Source of the DNA: Channa striata
Lineage: Eukaryota; Chordata; Actinopteri; Anabantiformes; Channidae
Direction of reading: 5' to 3'
NCBI GenBank assembly: GCA_033026295.1
Contig: CM065189.1
Coordinates: forward strand, 1,392,377-1,456,376
Length of the DNA: 64,000 bases
Positions 35,620 to 48,527 of the stretch are shown in pieces. Both the position numbers and the translations under genes were made by a program. The notes below the pieces were generated by a model. It saw nothing but the letters and a program-made list of their open reading frames with translations. It was not told the origin of the DNA and ran no database searches. Within the stretch, counting starts at the first letter, position 1, and every line of letters starts with the position of its first letter.

Positions 35620-35880
35620 AGGTCTTGGACAAGGAGACAGTGGACTGATGGCCTCAGACACCAGAGACACACTAGCCAGTCAAGGCAGATGTCCGTCCAC
35701 CCTGAGTCTGGTTCTGCTGGAGGTTTCTTCCGTTAAAGGGACTTTTTCCTCTCCACTGTTGCCTATAGCTGCTCAAGGGGGATTTGTTGGGTTTTCTCTA
35801 AATGACTTTATTATGTAAAGTGCCTTGAGACGACTTTGTTGTAAATTGGTGACATATAAATAAAGTTGAATTGAATTGAT
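35620..35880 (+). mobile_element. L2-like LINE 3' tail (family A)
   Basis: Sense-orientation tail: 'caaggcagatgtccgtccaccctgagtctggttctgctggaggtttcttccgttaaaggg', then 'gcctatagctgctcaagggggatttgttgggttttct', ending in 'aaataaagttgaattgaattgat'. This nearly repeats the end of the copy at 38610-40195. Confidence 0.8.
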
Positions 35881-35889
35881 TAATTTCAT

Positions 35890-38600
35890 GCTCTCACTAA
35901 ATGCAGTATGGGTTTATATGCACTAGTCACACCGTTTTCATTAAAATTTCTTAGGCCTAGTATTACCACGTACGACTCCACTAACCCTTACAGACTGAAA
36001 CATTTACTTTATGAACATTTTTGGACACAGAATTGTGTTGGATGGAGTCACAGTCCTTGTTTCCTGGAGGTCTGGACTGCAGCAGCTCACCCAGCAGGTC
36101 TCTCATCATGCTGACTGGGGCTAATCTAATCTGGCATTTTAAGCTTGTTGTTTCTTCATCATCTGATCCTCATACCAGCAAACAAACCAGAAAAACACTG
36201 TGGGAATGGCCGGCAGTAGGAACTCACTCCAATCCTCTCAGTCCTAACCCTGGACGTGCACGACAAACACGCTGCAAACACTCAAATATAATCAAAGTTT
36301 GCCATCGTGGGTAACATAACTAGTTGTGCAGAATAGTTCACATTGGTTACTCACGAACAAATTCAGGAACAAGAAAATGTGGGGCTTACACACAGCAACT
36401 GATGTTAATATTAATATTAATAATAATTACAATAAACAGGAATACACAGACTAACACAAGGCCCCTGCTGTCAGTGTAAAAAATGCAGCCTCCTCACAGC
36501 TCAGGCAGCTTTGTCACTACGGCATCTGTTTCTCCTTCACTTATGTCAATGCACCATCTCGATTCGGGTTCCTGAAGATGACGGTGTGTCATCACCTCTG
36601 TCAGACTGAGCCTCACGTTGCCCAGTGAATGTTGATGCGGATCAGAATCCACAACGAACTCAGTGAGGCGCTTTGATTGAGCATCGGTGCCATTTAAACA
36701 TTGCAACAAATCTAATTGCACTGTAACTGCTAGTGATATAAAATAGCCTCAGAAGCAATAAACATTCAATGAATTGGAATATGACATAACACTTTTGTGC
36801 ATCATTAACTATGAGATCAAGGCTGTTCAAAGTGTTGTCCATTATTGGGCCTAATGTGTAAACGAGCATCCAGTGTTCAACGTGTTCCATCCTAGAGCTG
36901 GATGAAGGGGTCCTGAACGCTCAAGAAGCTTGACCAGAAACCTTTCAGTGGAAAAAAATTATGAAAATATACATACACCTTAAATCCACCTGGGGGTTAA
37001 ATCCTGAAAATATGTTTTTATATTAAAAATTGTGAAAAAGTAACTGCTGATGTGTTATAACCACCTGTCAGCGCAAAACGTGGGTAAATTCCGCTCCACT
37101 TTTACTAACAGTGACCTTTGACCCTCATTGTTGAATCTTTTTTTTTGTCATAATTATCATGATCACTATTGTTGCTCAGTGATGACAGTGGCTGGTGTCA
37201 GCAGGACACTTTGGCCCGGATTCCCCGTCCTCATACCAGGCTGTACTTTAGAGAAAGATTTGGGTCCATGCTTCATTGTGCTGCGTGACCGTCCGCCTCT
37301 TCCAAACAAATCATTAACAAAAACATCCAGGACTTTGACGGGTGGATTTCTGTGCAATAAAGCACAGTCAAACCAGAAGATAAAGGGCCCTACGTGTTTT
37401 ATTCTTCTGGAAAAGGTCAAGTTTACACGGGTTCATTCTGGCTCATGGTGTTTTCCCTTGTTCTGCTGCCCTCAGGTGGTCAAGGAAACATAAAAAGAAC
37501 AACGGTCACAGCATCATTTCAGAGAGGACACACAGGCGGCGATGGATGGAGTCCTCAAAAACTACTAATACACAGACATGAACTAGTTAATGGTAACAGA
37601 CATAAATGATGGTTACAGATCTGATGAGTGTTGGGTTTTATTTCTAAACTCCTCGTGTCGAGTGAGAAGAGGGGGTAGGCAACACCAAGTTCGAGTTTAT
37701 GGAATTCACACACCTGAACACATACTGTAGGTTTACGGTCCTTCATACACACATTCACTGCAGCAGAAGATGGTGAGCACTGATTGCACAAAGCCACCTA
37801 ACCCATTTGAAGCAGGCTGCCTGGTTTGGACTTGGAGACGTGTCCTGGAAAGACTCAATAGATATGATCAACTGTGGACACACAATAACTCAACATTTCT
37901 TCCATCCGACAGACATCAGTCGGATTAGAAAGACTAACATGGTAAATCATTTAATCAAGAGATGAATCCGTTTGTCAGGAGGGGTCTGGATACTGCCCGA
38001 AACTTTCCAGACAAATTCATCCAGTCCAAGCGAAAGACTCAGGTTAACCTCCATCGTGTCCCGGGAGCAGCAATTTGCATTTCTGCAGTTTTTTCTACTC
38101 GAGCAACCTGCAGTGTTCAAACAGCAGGACCTTTACAGCCCATCAAAAACGAAGAGAAACTGGTCATAAAATCCCAACGTGGGGCAAGCGTGCACAAAAA
38201 GGAAATATTTATTCTTACAAGAGAGACACGATCAGGCCAAGTGTTTGCATGATCCAATTATTAAACCAGGATTACACCTTATTTTTGTGATTTGCAGCCT
38301 AAAATCTGCAACCCACCTAGAGGAGTTTATTAAGGAAAGTCTTTGCTGTGTAAACCGTGGAATAATTACTTTCATGTAATCACAGCTTTTCAAATTTACA
38401 GCAGAGATGGAATTAATAATATAATGATAATGAAACATTACTGACATGTTGAGACTATGAGGCATGTACAGAAACGTTGGAACACGAGTGAAGGTTTCAT
38501 TCTGTTTCGTTCATTCAACGTTTACTAAAAGCTACAGGAAACTGTTGAGTTCAGAATCTTCAACTTTTTTGTTGGCTATAGTTAAAATGACATTTTACAA
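35890..38600. other. Intergenic between slc6a20 and LINE; unrecognised minus ORF at 36494-36721
   Basis: The only frame that reads like protein is on the minus strand, 36494-36721 (75 codons). It contains AQSKRLTEFVVDSDPHQHS and ends ETDAVVTKLPEL. It has a balanced charged composition, but I do not recognise it and cannot define its splice sites. It may be a decayed exon or retrocopy fragment. The rest (other short frames up to 38465) shows no motifs. Confidence 0.25.
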
Positions 38601-38609
38601 ATGGATTCA

Positions 38610-40195
38610 CAACTATACTAGTTCTGCTAGATCTTAGTGCTGCATTTGACACCATTGATCACAGAATATTATTACAGAGACTAGAACATGTTATTGGAAT
38701 TAAAGGAACTGCACTAAATTGGTTTAAATCTTATCTATCAGATAGATTCCAATTTGTTCATGTTAATGATGAATCTTCCATATACACAAAAGTTAGTTAT
38801 GGAATTCCACAAGGCTCTGTGTTAGGACCAATATTCTTTACTCTATATATGTCTCCCCTTGGCAACATTATTAGAAAACACTGTACATTTTCACTGCTAC
38901 ACTGATGACACGCAGTTATATCTATCTATGAAACCAGATGAAAAAAATCAATTAATCAAACTAAAAACATGTCTAAAAGACATAAGGGACTGATGACGCA
39001 CAATTTCCTTCATCTAAACTCAGATAAAACTGAAGTTATTGTATTTGGGCCTAAAAGTCTAAGAAACATGTTTTCCAACCACATTGTTACTTTAGATGAC
39101 ATAACTCTAGCCCCCAGTAGTACTGCAAGGAATCTCAGAGTCATTTTTGTCCAGGATTTGTCATTTACCTCACTCATAAAACAAATTTCTAGAACAGCCT
39201 TCTTCCACCTACGGAACATTGCCAAAATTAGGAGCATCCTGTCTCAAAGCGATGCTGAAAAATTGGTTCATGCATTTGTTACTTCTAGATTGGACTACTG
39301 TAATTCTCTACTTTCAGGCTGCCCCAGTAACTCTCTAAAAAGCCTCCAATTAATCCAAAATGCTGCAGCAAGATTACTGACTGGGATTGGTAAGAGAGAT
39401 CATATTTCACCTTCATTAGCTTCTCTCCATTGGCTTCTCATTAAATGTAGAATAGAATTTAAAACCCTTCTTCTTATCTATAAAGCTCTAAACGGTCAAT
39501 CTCCATCATACCTAAAAGATCTCCTAGTACCATATCATCCTAATAGACCACTTCGATCTCAAAATGCAGGCCTACTTGTGGTTCCCAGAATGGGAGGCAG
39601 AGCCTTTAGCTATCAAGCTCCTCTCCTGTGGAACCAGCTCCCAGTCCAGATTTGGGAAGCAGACACCCTCCCTATTTTTAAGACTAGGCTCAAAACCTTC
39701 CTTTTTGATAAAGCTTATAGTTGGTTATAGTCTATGCTGCTATAGGCTTAGACTGCTGGGGGACTCTGCACTGAGCCACTTCTTTCATTCTCTCCTCTCA
39801 CCCCACATCTATAATGTCACCACTGTATGACATTAACTCTGTGTCTTCTTTGTCCCGTAGTCGTCTCCCTCCCTCTCTCCCTGTCTTCAGGTGTCCCCGG
39901 ATTTGGAGCTGTGTGTCCTCCAGTGCGCAGCTACTGGTCCTATTAACCTGCCCAATGTTTTCCACTCACCCCATCCGGTCAAGGCAGATGTCCGTCCACC
40001 CTGAGCCTGGTTCTGCTGGAGGTTTCTTCCGTTAAAGGGAGTTTTCCTCTCCATTGTTGCCTATAGCTGCTCAAGGGGGATTTGTTGGGTTTTCTTTAAA
40101 TGTCTGTAAAGTCTTGACTTTATTATGTAAAGTGCCCTGAGATGACCTTGTTGTTAAATTGGCGACATATAAATAAATAAAGTTGAATTGAATTC
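38610..40195 (+). mobile_element. L2-like LINE (family A), best copy, 5'-truncated
   Basis: Sense copy starting inside the reverse transcriptase palm: VLLDLSAAFDTIDHRILLQ near 38625, then SYGIPQGSVLGPIFFTLYM near 38800. The catalytic box FHCYTDDTQLYL follows near 38890, in a frame shifted from its neighbours. An uninterrupted 253-codon frame (38969-39730) covers the RT thumb and C-terminus (SRLDYCNSLLSG, LIQNAAARLLTG, LHWLLIKCRIEFKTLLL). The 3' UTR ends at about 40195 in ttgaattgaattcaattgaa. It lacks the endonuclease part and is frameshifted, so it is not autonomous. Confidence 0.88.
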
Positions 40196-41769
40196 AATTG
40201 AATATTACAAAAAAGTTTTTCCTGAAATTCTGCATTTTCTTTCTTGTGATGAAATACAATGTCGATGTATGTTATGTGAAACATGTCTTGTACCTATAGG
40301 TCAATGAACAAATGCCCACTGAGCCTTTAAACAGCAGGACGACAGATCCACTGCACAGTTTCCTCTCACCTGTCCCAGCCCAGGTGTAGCTGCCCACACT
40401 GAGCCTGCACGTGCTCTTTAAAATGATAACTGTGGGTAAATAAACGTGTAATGCAACTGTCCAAGCTGCAGTGGCGGTGTGGCCATAAACCGGTTCGTCC
40501 GTCGCTGTCGTACACTGCAGACATCCCGAATGCATATTCATCTGCCACACATGAGGCCTCCTCTTCAAACACATCTGACTTACCAAAAAGGAGCCTCAGA
40601 GTCACGCTGTCAGAAAACATCAGGATAAGTAGTGAAATACATAGTTCACATGAGCAGGACATCTTTCAACAACGTATCATTAGAGCAGACGTACTGTGAT
40701 AGAAATAAGCGGCTTGATAAATCATCCTTCTGTCAGCTGTTAGAGGAGAACAGTGGACACAGACCTGAGGTCACGAGGAAGAAAAGCTTTCACAGCTGCC
40801 GAGAATAAAAACACATCCCTCAGTAAGCTGGCAGCCGGTGAACACAATACTAGGTTACATGAGGTTTGTTATATTCACATATTTTATTTAGCTTATGATA
40901 AATTTTAGTGTCATATCTGAGCTCTAAAATTGATCTCCCACTTTGAAGAAATACATCCGTTCACGACTCATGCAAAAGGTCTGGACCTCTCATAAATTCG
41001 GTTCATGCTGCAAATAAAAAAATCTGAATAACATCAGTAAATACTTAATTTACTCAAATCTGTTCATATGAAAAACCGATCGACGTTAACGGTGCACTTG
41101 CTCTGGAATTAGCTGATTTCTCGCCCCCAAACCAAAGCGCTTGTTATGAGCACACTGTACAGCACACTGGTCGTGACATTGAAACTATGAGCAAAGGCAG
41201 CTGGTTTCCATGGAGCCGTAACTGGTCTTTAAATGCAGAATTCTAAACGGGCATCGTTTAATCTCGGACAGAGTTCCTGGACACGGATAGACACTGGCAA
41301 TGAAAAAAGGCAAAGTAATGGTACATACAGTAAATCATGTACAGCTGCGCTGAGACGTCCCAGCAGTTGTTTGACATTTGATCCCAATGTGTCCGTTCAT
41401 GCGATGCAGCAGGACAAACATGACATTGCATGTAGGTCCCACAGTGTTCCTGTGAAATCAGGAACAATGACGTCCAGTAAAAATAAACTCCAGACATTCA
41501 ATATCCAAGAGAACTTGTGGACAGACAGTCCTGTCCACATGTCAACCGCTGCAGTGTGGACAGCAGCAGGCCTGTGCACTTCCAGTCTCTGTCTCTCCAC
41601 CATCGTGGTGCACGAGGCCAACCCTGCTGCCCGCCACCCTCCTCCACTTCACCTTCTGTTAATAGAGGCTCCAGGCCTGCTGATGCTGATGCTGTGGGTA
41701 AAGTGGTGAAGAGCTAGAGGATGAGGCAGTGAGCTCGCCAGGGCCGAGCTGCTTTCCACACACACACAT
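40196..41769. other. Intergenic between LINE and sacm1l stop codon
   Basis: This includes the presumed 3' UTR of sacm1l, which is transcribed leftwards from 41770. I could not place its poly(A) site with confidence. Short frames on both strands (41233-41709, 40451-40699 and others) carry no motifs. Confidence 0.4.
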
Positions 41770-44700
41770 TCAGTCCAGCTTCTCCTTCTGGACCAACTTC
41801 GGAGCGTCTACAAAGTCCCGTCCGTTAAAGAGGATGAGGCCCCCCGTCACCACGCTGGCTGTTCCCCAGAACAGGACGTAGGCCAGAGTCTCGGTCCACG
41901 TCTCACCTGTAAGACGACGGCAGCTCATAATGTCACGATGTCAAAAGGTTCAGCCCACTTTATGAAAACTGTAAGACAGTACTTCACTTTTAAATACAGA
42001 AACTCTTAAGTGAGTGGGTCTTACCAGCCATCAGCAGGCAGATGATACACATGGAGAAAGCCACCACCATGATGATTGGCAACTAGAAAAGCGAGTCACG
42101 TTAGAGGCATCAGAGACACAAAACTGTGCGAGTCTGTCTGCTGGAGCATACTTACCGTCAGGAACTTCCAGTCTTTGGGGTCCCGGAGTGGGGTGGTCCA
42201 GTCCGCTTCATCCACAGCGTAGTTCCCCAGGAACACGTCGATGGAGTCCTGCATTAAACACACAAACTCTCTCCTGCATTGACGTTTTGTGTTTGTGTAG
42301 CTTGTGATTTTTTGTACATTAGCAAACTCTTCTAAAACGCGTTTCTACCTTGTCCTTACAGTTCACCAACACTGCTTGACGTACCGTATTTGAAAACGGT
42401 AACAAAACTGCAGTAAGTGCAGCGGATCCAGGTGAACCAGGATGTGGTGACCTTCCTGGTAGACTGGGCTCTGCTGACTTTACAGCAGACAATGCTCTGA
42501 AGACATTTGGGCGTTCAAATGTACGAAGCTTTGAACCCACCTGTCTAAAACCATCAGAGAAGTTGTTTTTGTAATATCGGATCATGGAGTTCCAGCCGTC
42601 CATAAGCAGCCCCCACTGAGTTCTCTTCCCGGTCCTGAAAAATCAACATGACGTCACAGAGATGATGGCTAACATCCACAGAGGATTAGAGTTTTACACC
42701 ATAAACCTGACCACATGCGTGACATACAGTTTGTTCATTTCATTTATCCTTTTAGACTTTTTTGAAAGCAGGTATTATAAAGACAGCTCAGCTGGATGTT
42801 AGCGGACTGCTGTGTTCAGACTGACCTGGTGAAGTCAGTCTTCAAGGCCCCGGTACCAGCATACTGCTTGGCACAGGCATCAGCGTTGTCTGCCCAGGCT
42901 GCGTGTAAAAACAGAGCAAAAGCAGCACCGGAATTTAAAGAAACGCAACTATAACCTCAAATTGAAGGGAACTGTGTGAGGGAGAACTCACCATTTTTGT
43001 ACATCTTCTCAAACTCGGCCTGCTCCTCGATCTGTTGGCCCACGTGCAGGATTCCCATTCTCTGCAGACAAACACACACAAACTTTGTCCAGAGGCAAGT
43101 CCGCAATAAACATCCTGCCTCAACTGTCAAAGGGTGAAAAGCTGAAATCCATTGTAAGTTGCGTGTCGTGTTGCCAGAGTCTTTCCTGATAACATTTGAA
43201 TGGCTTATTCATATTTTTTCAGGTAACTTCTACCATATCCACCTGCCCTCTAATTATGTTGGGTGAATCAACGTCCATGCTGAGCTAATAAGGAGAGTCG
43301 ATGGGCGGTGCGAGAATTTCTCTCTGTATTTAGAAGTCAGCACTTGACTAGTCTGTTTTTGACCAGCTGTGGTCAAACCACTGGTGAAATAAATTTTTAC
43401 TTTCCAAACTTTAGTATGTAGATTTTAGTTTTCCTTTTCTTTAGACCTCACATTAAACATTTCTTCTTTCCCACTGTAACTGCAAACTCAAAACAGGTGT
43501 TGCACTCTATGGACAAAAACATAAATTCATCATCAGTCAACTGCTCAGTTGCTTTGATTTTTGGAACCACATACTGTTTTCTACTAGTTTCCTTTTTCTT
43601 TTTTACCCGTAGCTGTGACTGTAGCGAGCGACGAGCCAGCAAGCTCTGGATGACATTGGTACGGTCCAGACAGTCCATGCAGTTACTTCGAAATGTCCCC
43701 TCTTGGTTCAGCAGCACCTTGCCATCAACATCCACCAGGAAATATCTGGATTCACGTACATAACATAACTTTTTATGTAGAGCACACACAGGCTATTTCA
43801 ACCTGCTGTTCTGTGGAATGACTTACACACAGAGTGGGAAAAGGACACTGACCCAAACTCATCCTGCATTTCAGAGACCATGTCCACTAAAATCTGGAGG
43901 CGGTGCCACCTCATCCGGCTGCACTCCTTGTGGAAGTCAAAAGCTATGTACCTGCAGAAAAGCGAGCATTTTCTCAAATAAAATGGCCTCAACTAACTTT
44001 TAGCCACTAAAGGAACACGGCCACATGCAAGCGGCAAAGTGAAACAGGGAATCTTACCTGATCATGCCATTACCTAAGCTGGTCACCATCTTGTTAAATG
44101 CTAGCTCCAGCGGCTTCTCTGAGCCCTTCTGGTTGATCTGTGAAAAAAATCTAATGAGTACGAGGTCCAAGTACAACTTACATTTATAAACTATAAACAC
44201 ATTATTAAATAAATAAATAAACAGCCATTATGAATGCATATCAGGCTGGCACGCTGACTTGAAAGTAATACTAAACAGCAGATATGATCATAAATGTTTT
44301 TTTTATCTTACCAAGTTCAAAATGACTTGTTTTCCATAGAGAATAATCTGTGAGTCAAAGTGTCGTTGGAATCCATCCAACTGCAGAAACAAACAGAGAG
44401 GAAAGTGCATGAGGAGAAAGCAGAACAATAAGAAAATGACAGTATTAGTAGAGCTTACATGGTTGACGGTTTTGCTGATCTGGGGTTTTGGCTTATACTT
44501 GAGATTAGGCCTTTGGGACCAGTAGAAGGGGATGGAGCCTCTTGTCTATGAAGGAAATGCATCAAAATTACATCATCCAGCTCGTGATGGTTCTTTTGTA
44601 AGGTCAGCGTAAATGGCCGACTTCACTATGTTCGCTCACCTGAACAAATGAGGCTTTGGCACCATTGTACTGCACTATCTGCTCTGTTTCCACATAGTTA

Positions 44701-47700
44701 GCAGCATGTCCTTCTGAATCAATGCCTACGCACAAAAAACACACGCCATCAATCCGTCTGCTTCAAAGTGCTAGTAACACGGACACAATTAACTTGCCAG
44801 TGAGCTCAGGTTCACTGGATGTGCCTGTGTAGCATATTCTTACTGAAACTAGCCAAGTGAAATTTATTTCAATGAACGTTTTACTCAAATACAATGAAAA
44901 CTAAATCTGTGATTTGTCAGTTGAATTGTACCTTTCTTTTGTGTCACATATACAAAATGCTAATTTAGGATTCGCTTTCCTGTAGCGTGTTCCATCAAAG
45001 GTTAGACAGAGACTAAGCAAGCGAGCTTAGCGTTACCTCGGATATAGTAGCGGACGCCAGCTCTGAAGCAGCTCCTCCTGGAGATAATACTCCATTCAAA
45101 CACCTTTCCATTGATGCAGCTCGACTTCATGGTGATGACTTGTCAACACGTGTTAGGAAACTGACATTACTGACATGGAATAGTACAGAATCTAAAAAAT
45201 TATGTACATACGGCACGTAGCTGTTAAAAATGTTCACTTGTTCTTTCTAAAGAGTGTAATCGTTGTTTCGAAAAGTGAAAGCATGGAAAGGATACAGCCA
45301 TGGAGAACAGGATACACAAACTTGTGTAACTGTAAGAACAGACCAGTGTTAGCCAATGAAATGTTTTTTATGCAAGAACACAACTCAACAGTGGTAAAAT
45401 ATTTTTTCTATGGTGAAGGCATGTGAACCTGAAAACAGTTCTGAAACCCTCTTTTCAGAATTTTAAAGTGTTAACTGAGATTACGCAGAGGAACATACCC
45501 CATCTTGAGAAGTCCAAACAAAAAGTCTATTAGTCTCACCTCCGGCTGTGCGATGAATTCTCTCAACAAGTGGCCATTCCAGACAAAACGCTGATCTGCC
45601 TAGAGCGAGGACAGTTAGCGTGAGTTAGTACGAAGCCAAAAACACAGGCAGACATGGGTGTGACCCCACCTGGGGATGATATCAATAAGGGACATGCCCC
45701 CCATTATGATCATAGCATCATGATTAGCTGCCTAATATTGAGTAGGTCCCTCTTTTTGCCACAAAAACAGCTCTGACCTGTTGAGGCCTGGACTGCAGTC
45801 AGGCTCTGAAAGTACGTTATGTGCTGTGCTGTGAAGCTCAATTCAATTCAGATCTGGAGAATCTAGAGGCCAAATCAACAATATTGTGCATTGTGGCTGG
45901 GTCCTGCTGAAAGAGGCTGCTGCCATTAGGAGTGACGGAGTGTAAATGGTAAGTGGAAAATGCCATGATTTTCCCAGCAGAACACAGCACTGTCTCGTCC
46001 GGCTTGCCTTCTTTTCACAGTGCATCCTGCTGCCATCTCTTCCCCAGGTAAGCAACACACAGACAGCCACCCATCCACATAAAAGAATTTATCAGACCAG
46101 GCCACCTTCTGCCATAGCTCTTGGACCAGGTCTGATGCTCACATGGCTTTTGTGGGCCAGCTTTTTATTTCCATATGCGTCAAAGAGCCTCAGCCACCCA
46201 TGACCCTTTCACTGGTTCACCAGTTTTCCTTCCTGGTGTCGCTTCTGGTAATACCGCTCCAGACTGAGAACATCTTAAAAATTTGGAGAAGTTTCTAGCC
46301 CACTCACCTGGCCATCACAATTTGGCCCTGTCTGAGTGGCTCAAATTCTTATGCTTGCCCATGTGCCATTTAATTCACTTCAGCTGTCAGTGTTCCTAAT
46401 GTTGTAGCTGATCAGTGTATACGATACTGTACATCTTACCCTCTCTAATAGACTCATCTCCTGAAACTCGGGGCTGGTGTTGGCCAGGCGCTGCAGACTG
46501 TGGGTCAGGTCGTAGTCTGTTGCAAAGTAGAAGCCGTCTGTGTGAAGCACATTGTTGATCATTGACAGGAAAGTCTTGTTGTCCTGCATCTGAAATAAGA
46601 GACAAATCCCCCAGCAAAGGCAAGAGAATGAACGCACTGACAATAACAAACTCTTTCATTTTAAGGCCCTGCAGTCAGCATAGAGATAACCTGACTCAGG
46701 AGCTCTTCATCATCCAGACCTGGGATTAGTAATCCCAGGTCTGACATGTGACCCTACCTGGTTGTCAGTCAGGTGAAGTATTGTCTTCTTATAGGAGATG
46801 ATGTCAAAGTCCAGAGCCTTCCACACTGCATGGCCCAGCAAATCTCCCACCTTCTTCTTCTTTGTGATGACAACCAGGTACATGCCTAACACAAGCAGAT
46901 GGCTGGAGATGAGAATAGGGCATGGTGGTTCCCCAAAGAGCTGATGGTTACCACGTGGTCCAGGGCTGACTGGAACATGACACTCCTGCATAATGTGCTG
47001 AACCTACCTGCCACCAAACGTATGGTCCCCATGAGTCCACATACTGCCCTGGTCTCGGCTGATGCAGGGATGTCCCTCCTCCCTGAGGACCACAGTGGGG
47101 ACACAGCGACAGTCAGTGGCAGTGTGTTCAGAAGACAAAGAGATGTGGAATCAAATTAACTAAAGCAGAAACTCTGGTGGAATTTCATCATTGAGTATTC
47201 CCTAAATTATTTTTCTGGCTGGTTATCTTTTTTTTATAAAAAATCATGCCACAAACTGTCTTTTTAACATCAGCTACAATTATTGTAGCACAAGGTAAAG
47301 GAAGCAAAGTAAAGTCCTTACAAATACAGAACTAAGAACTGGAGCAGCTTCGGCACTTTACTTATTAACAGACTCACACACACTTGACTGAAACGGGGAC
47401 AATCACCCTTTGTGTCAACACACACAAGGAAACTCCAAACTTAAACAACCACACCGACTGTGATCGCACAGCAGCAGCCTCACCCAGTCCTGCAGTTACA
47501 CCATGTGTGAGCCAGACGAAATGCCGAAACACAAAGGGCTTAATAAAGCTTATTAATGATGAAGCTCACATTGTGCCTTTGTTATTATTTCGCATATGCC
47601 AGCGGTAAGTAACTCACTACATTTTATTAAATGTTCCGCATTAAGAATAATACTGCAGCACATTTGTGTGTTTGGTGCTGTCTTTGTCATGACAGAGGTA

Positions 47701-48527
47701 CAGCAATATGCCTCTTTGATTAATACGTTTTTTTTTTAACTCTTAGGCGACAAGTAAACTCCAATTCGACTAAAGAAGTGATTCTTTGATTTGTTGGGAA
47801 GTATTTAGACTTTTACTTCAGTACTGAGTGTGTGAACTTTTACCACTTCTGGTTTCATATCTAAGTTTCACAGCCTGGGCCTCTGAACAATTTGAGCGCA
47901 CAAATATTATGTCCACACTTTATGGAGAACCAGCAGCTCATTCTTGCCCTGGCCTGAGGAGTCTGATCACCTGTTCACGTGATCAGCCTTTCAGCATCCG
48001 GCTGATCACCTGTCTACGTGATCTCTTCCTGTATCCACGATGGAGATGAGTCACCTCAGCAGTCCTCACCTGTGAGAGTCATCTCAGTGGACACCCTGTC
48101 AACAGCCAGCACCTCCTCGGAGCCGTCATCGCGGGGCTCTATGTAGAACTTCTCTGGTGTGGTGCGCCTGACAGTGACAGAGACACAGCTGTTAGAAACC
48201 CGCCGCCTGTGTTAGCTTCCAGCTAGCGATAGCAGCAGGTCGCAGCGGCCCTGCCACTTATTCGAAGCTGCCTGCTGTGGCTTCCGTCTCCCGGACTCCG
48301 GGGGGTCCGGTCGTGCCTTTAAAAACGGCTCCCCGCTAACGGACAACTCGGAAACAGCGTGTCGCGCGTTTGCGGCAGGAAGATGCTCGCGCGCTGCAGC
48401 GCTCTCGTTAGCCTGGTCAGGTGCTCGCGCTAAATTTGGCGTGGACAGAGCCGAGCTCCGTGACGCCGCGTTAATTGTCATGTTTTAATGTTACTTACAA
48501 GTTGAAACTCTCGTAGGTGCTCGCCAT
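41770..48527 (-). CDS. sacm1l: Phosphatidylinositol-3-phosphatase SAC1
   Basis: SAC1 is an ER/Golgi membrane phosphatase that removes phosphate mainly from PI4P. Twenty exons join in frame, in transcript order: 48499-48527, 48070-48167, 47008-47082, 46758-46885, 46440-46589, 45540-45599, 45296-45329, 45037-45138, 44640-44725, 44459-44545, 44312-44380, 44058-44137, 43853-43951, 43607-43745, 42992-43061, 42826-42898, 42541-42634, 42156-42248, 42025-42082 and 41770-41906. The product is 586 aa (human 587). The catalytic CX5R(T) loop is NCMDCLDRTN with C388 and R394. Two membrane segments near the C-terminus (LPIIMVVAFSMCIICLLMA, then LAYVLFWGTASVVTG) are followed by a KEKLD tail, a KxKxx-type retrieval signal. 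Exon 7 is only 34 nt. All introns are GT-AG; exons 13 and 16 use GTCAGT donors. Confidence 0.96.
45695..46416. mobile_element. Terminal-inverted-repeat element, copy 2, in sacm1l intron 5
   Basis: The left part 'attagctgcctaatattgagtaggtccctctttttgccacaaaaacagctctgacctgttgaggcctggac' and the right part 'tcctaatgttgtagctgatcag' belong to the same family as 13609-14117. That family is a common fish element of about 0.7 kb with 'atcagc.ac.acatta' ends. The left terminal repeat is degenerate. No transposase frame. It ends about 24 bp from sacm1l exon 5. Confidence 0.7.
46715..46743. repeat. Near-perfect palindrome beside the sacm1l exon 4 donor
   Basis: The arms cagacctgggatta (46715-46728) and taatcccaggtctg (46730-46743) are exact reverse complements separated by a single base. 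On the minus strand this sits 9 nt after the exon 4 donor hexamer (46752-46757), inside intron 4. Confidence 0.85.
47083..48069 (-). other. sacm1l intron 2, no feature seen
   Basis: Intron between sacm1l exons 2 and 3. Short plus-strand frames (47384-47608, 47828-48049) have no motifs. No RNA gene recognised. Confidence 0.5.

Noticed and set aside
38969..39730. 253-codon ORF as a host gene
   Set aside because: It is the C-terminal part of a LINE reverse transcriptase and continues into that element's 3' tail.
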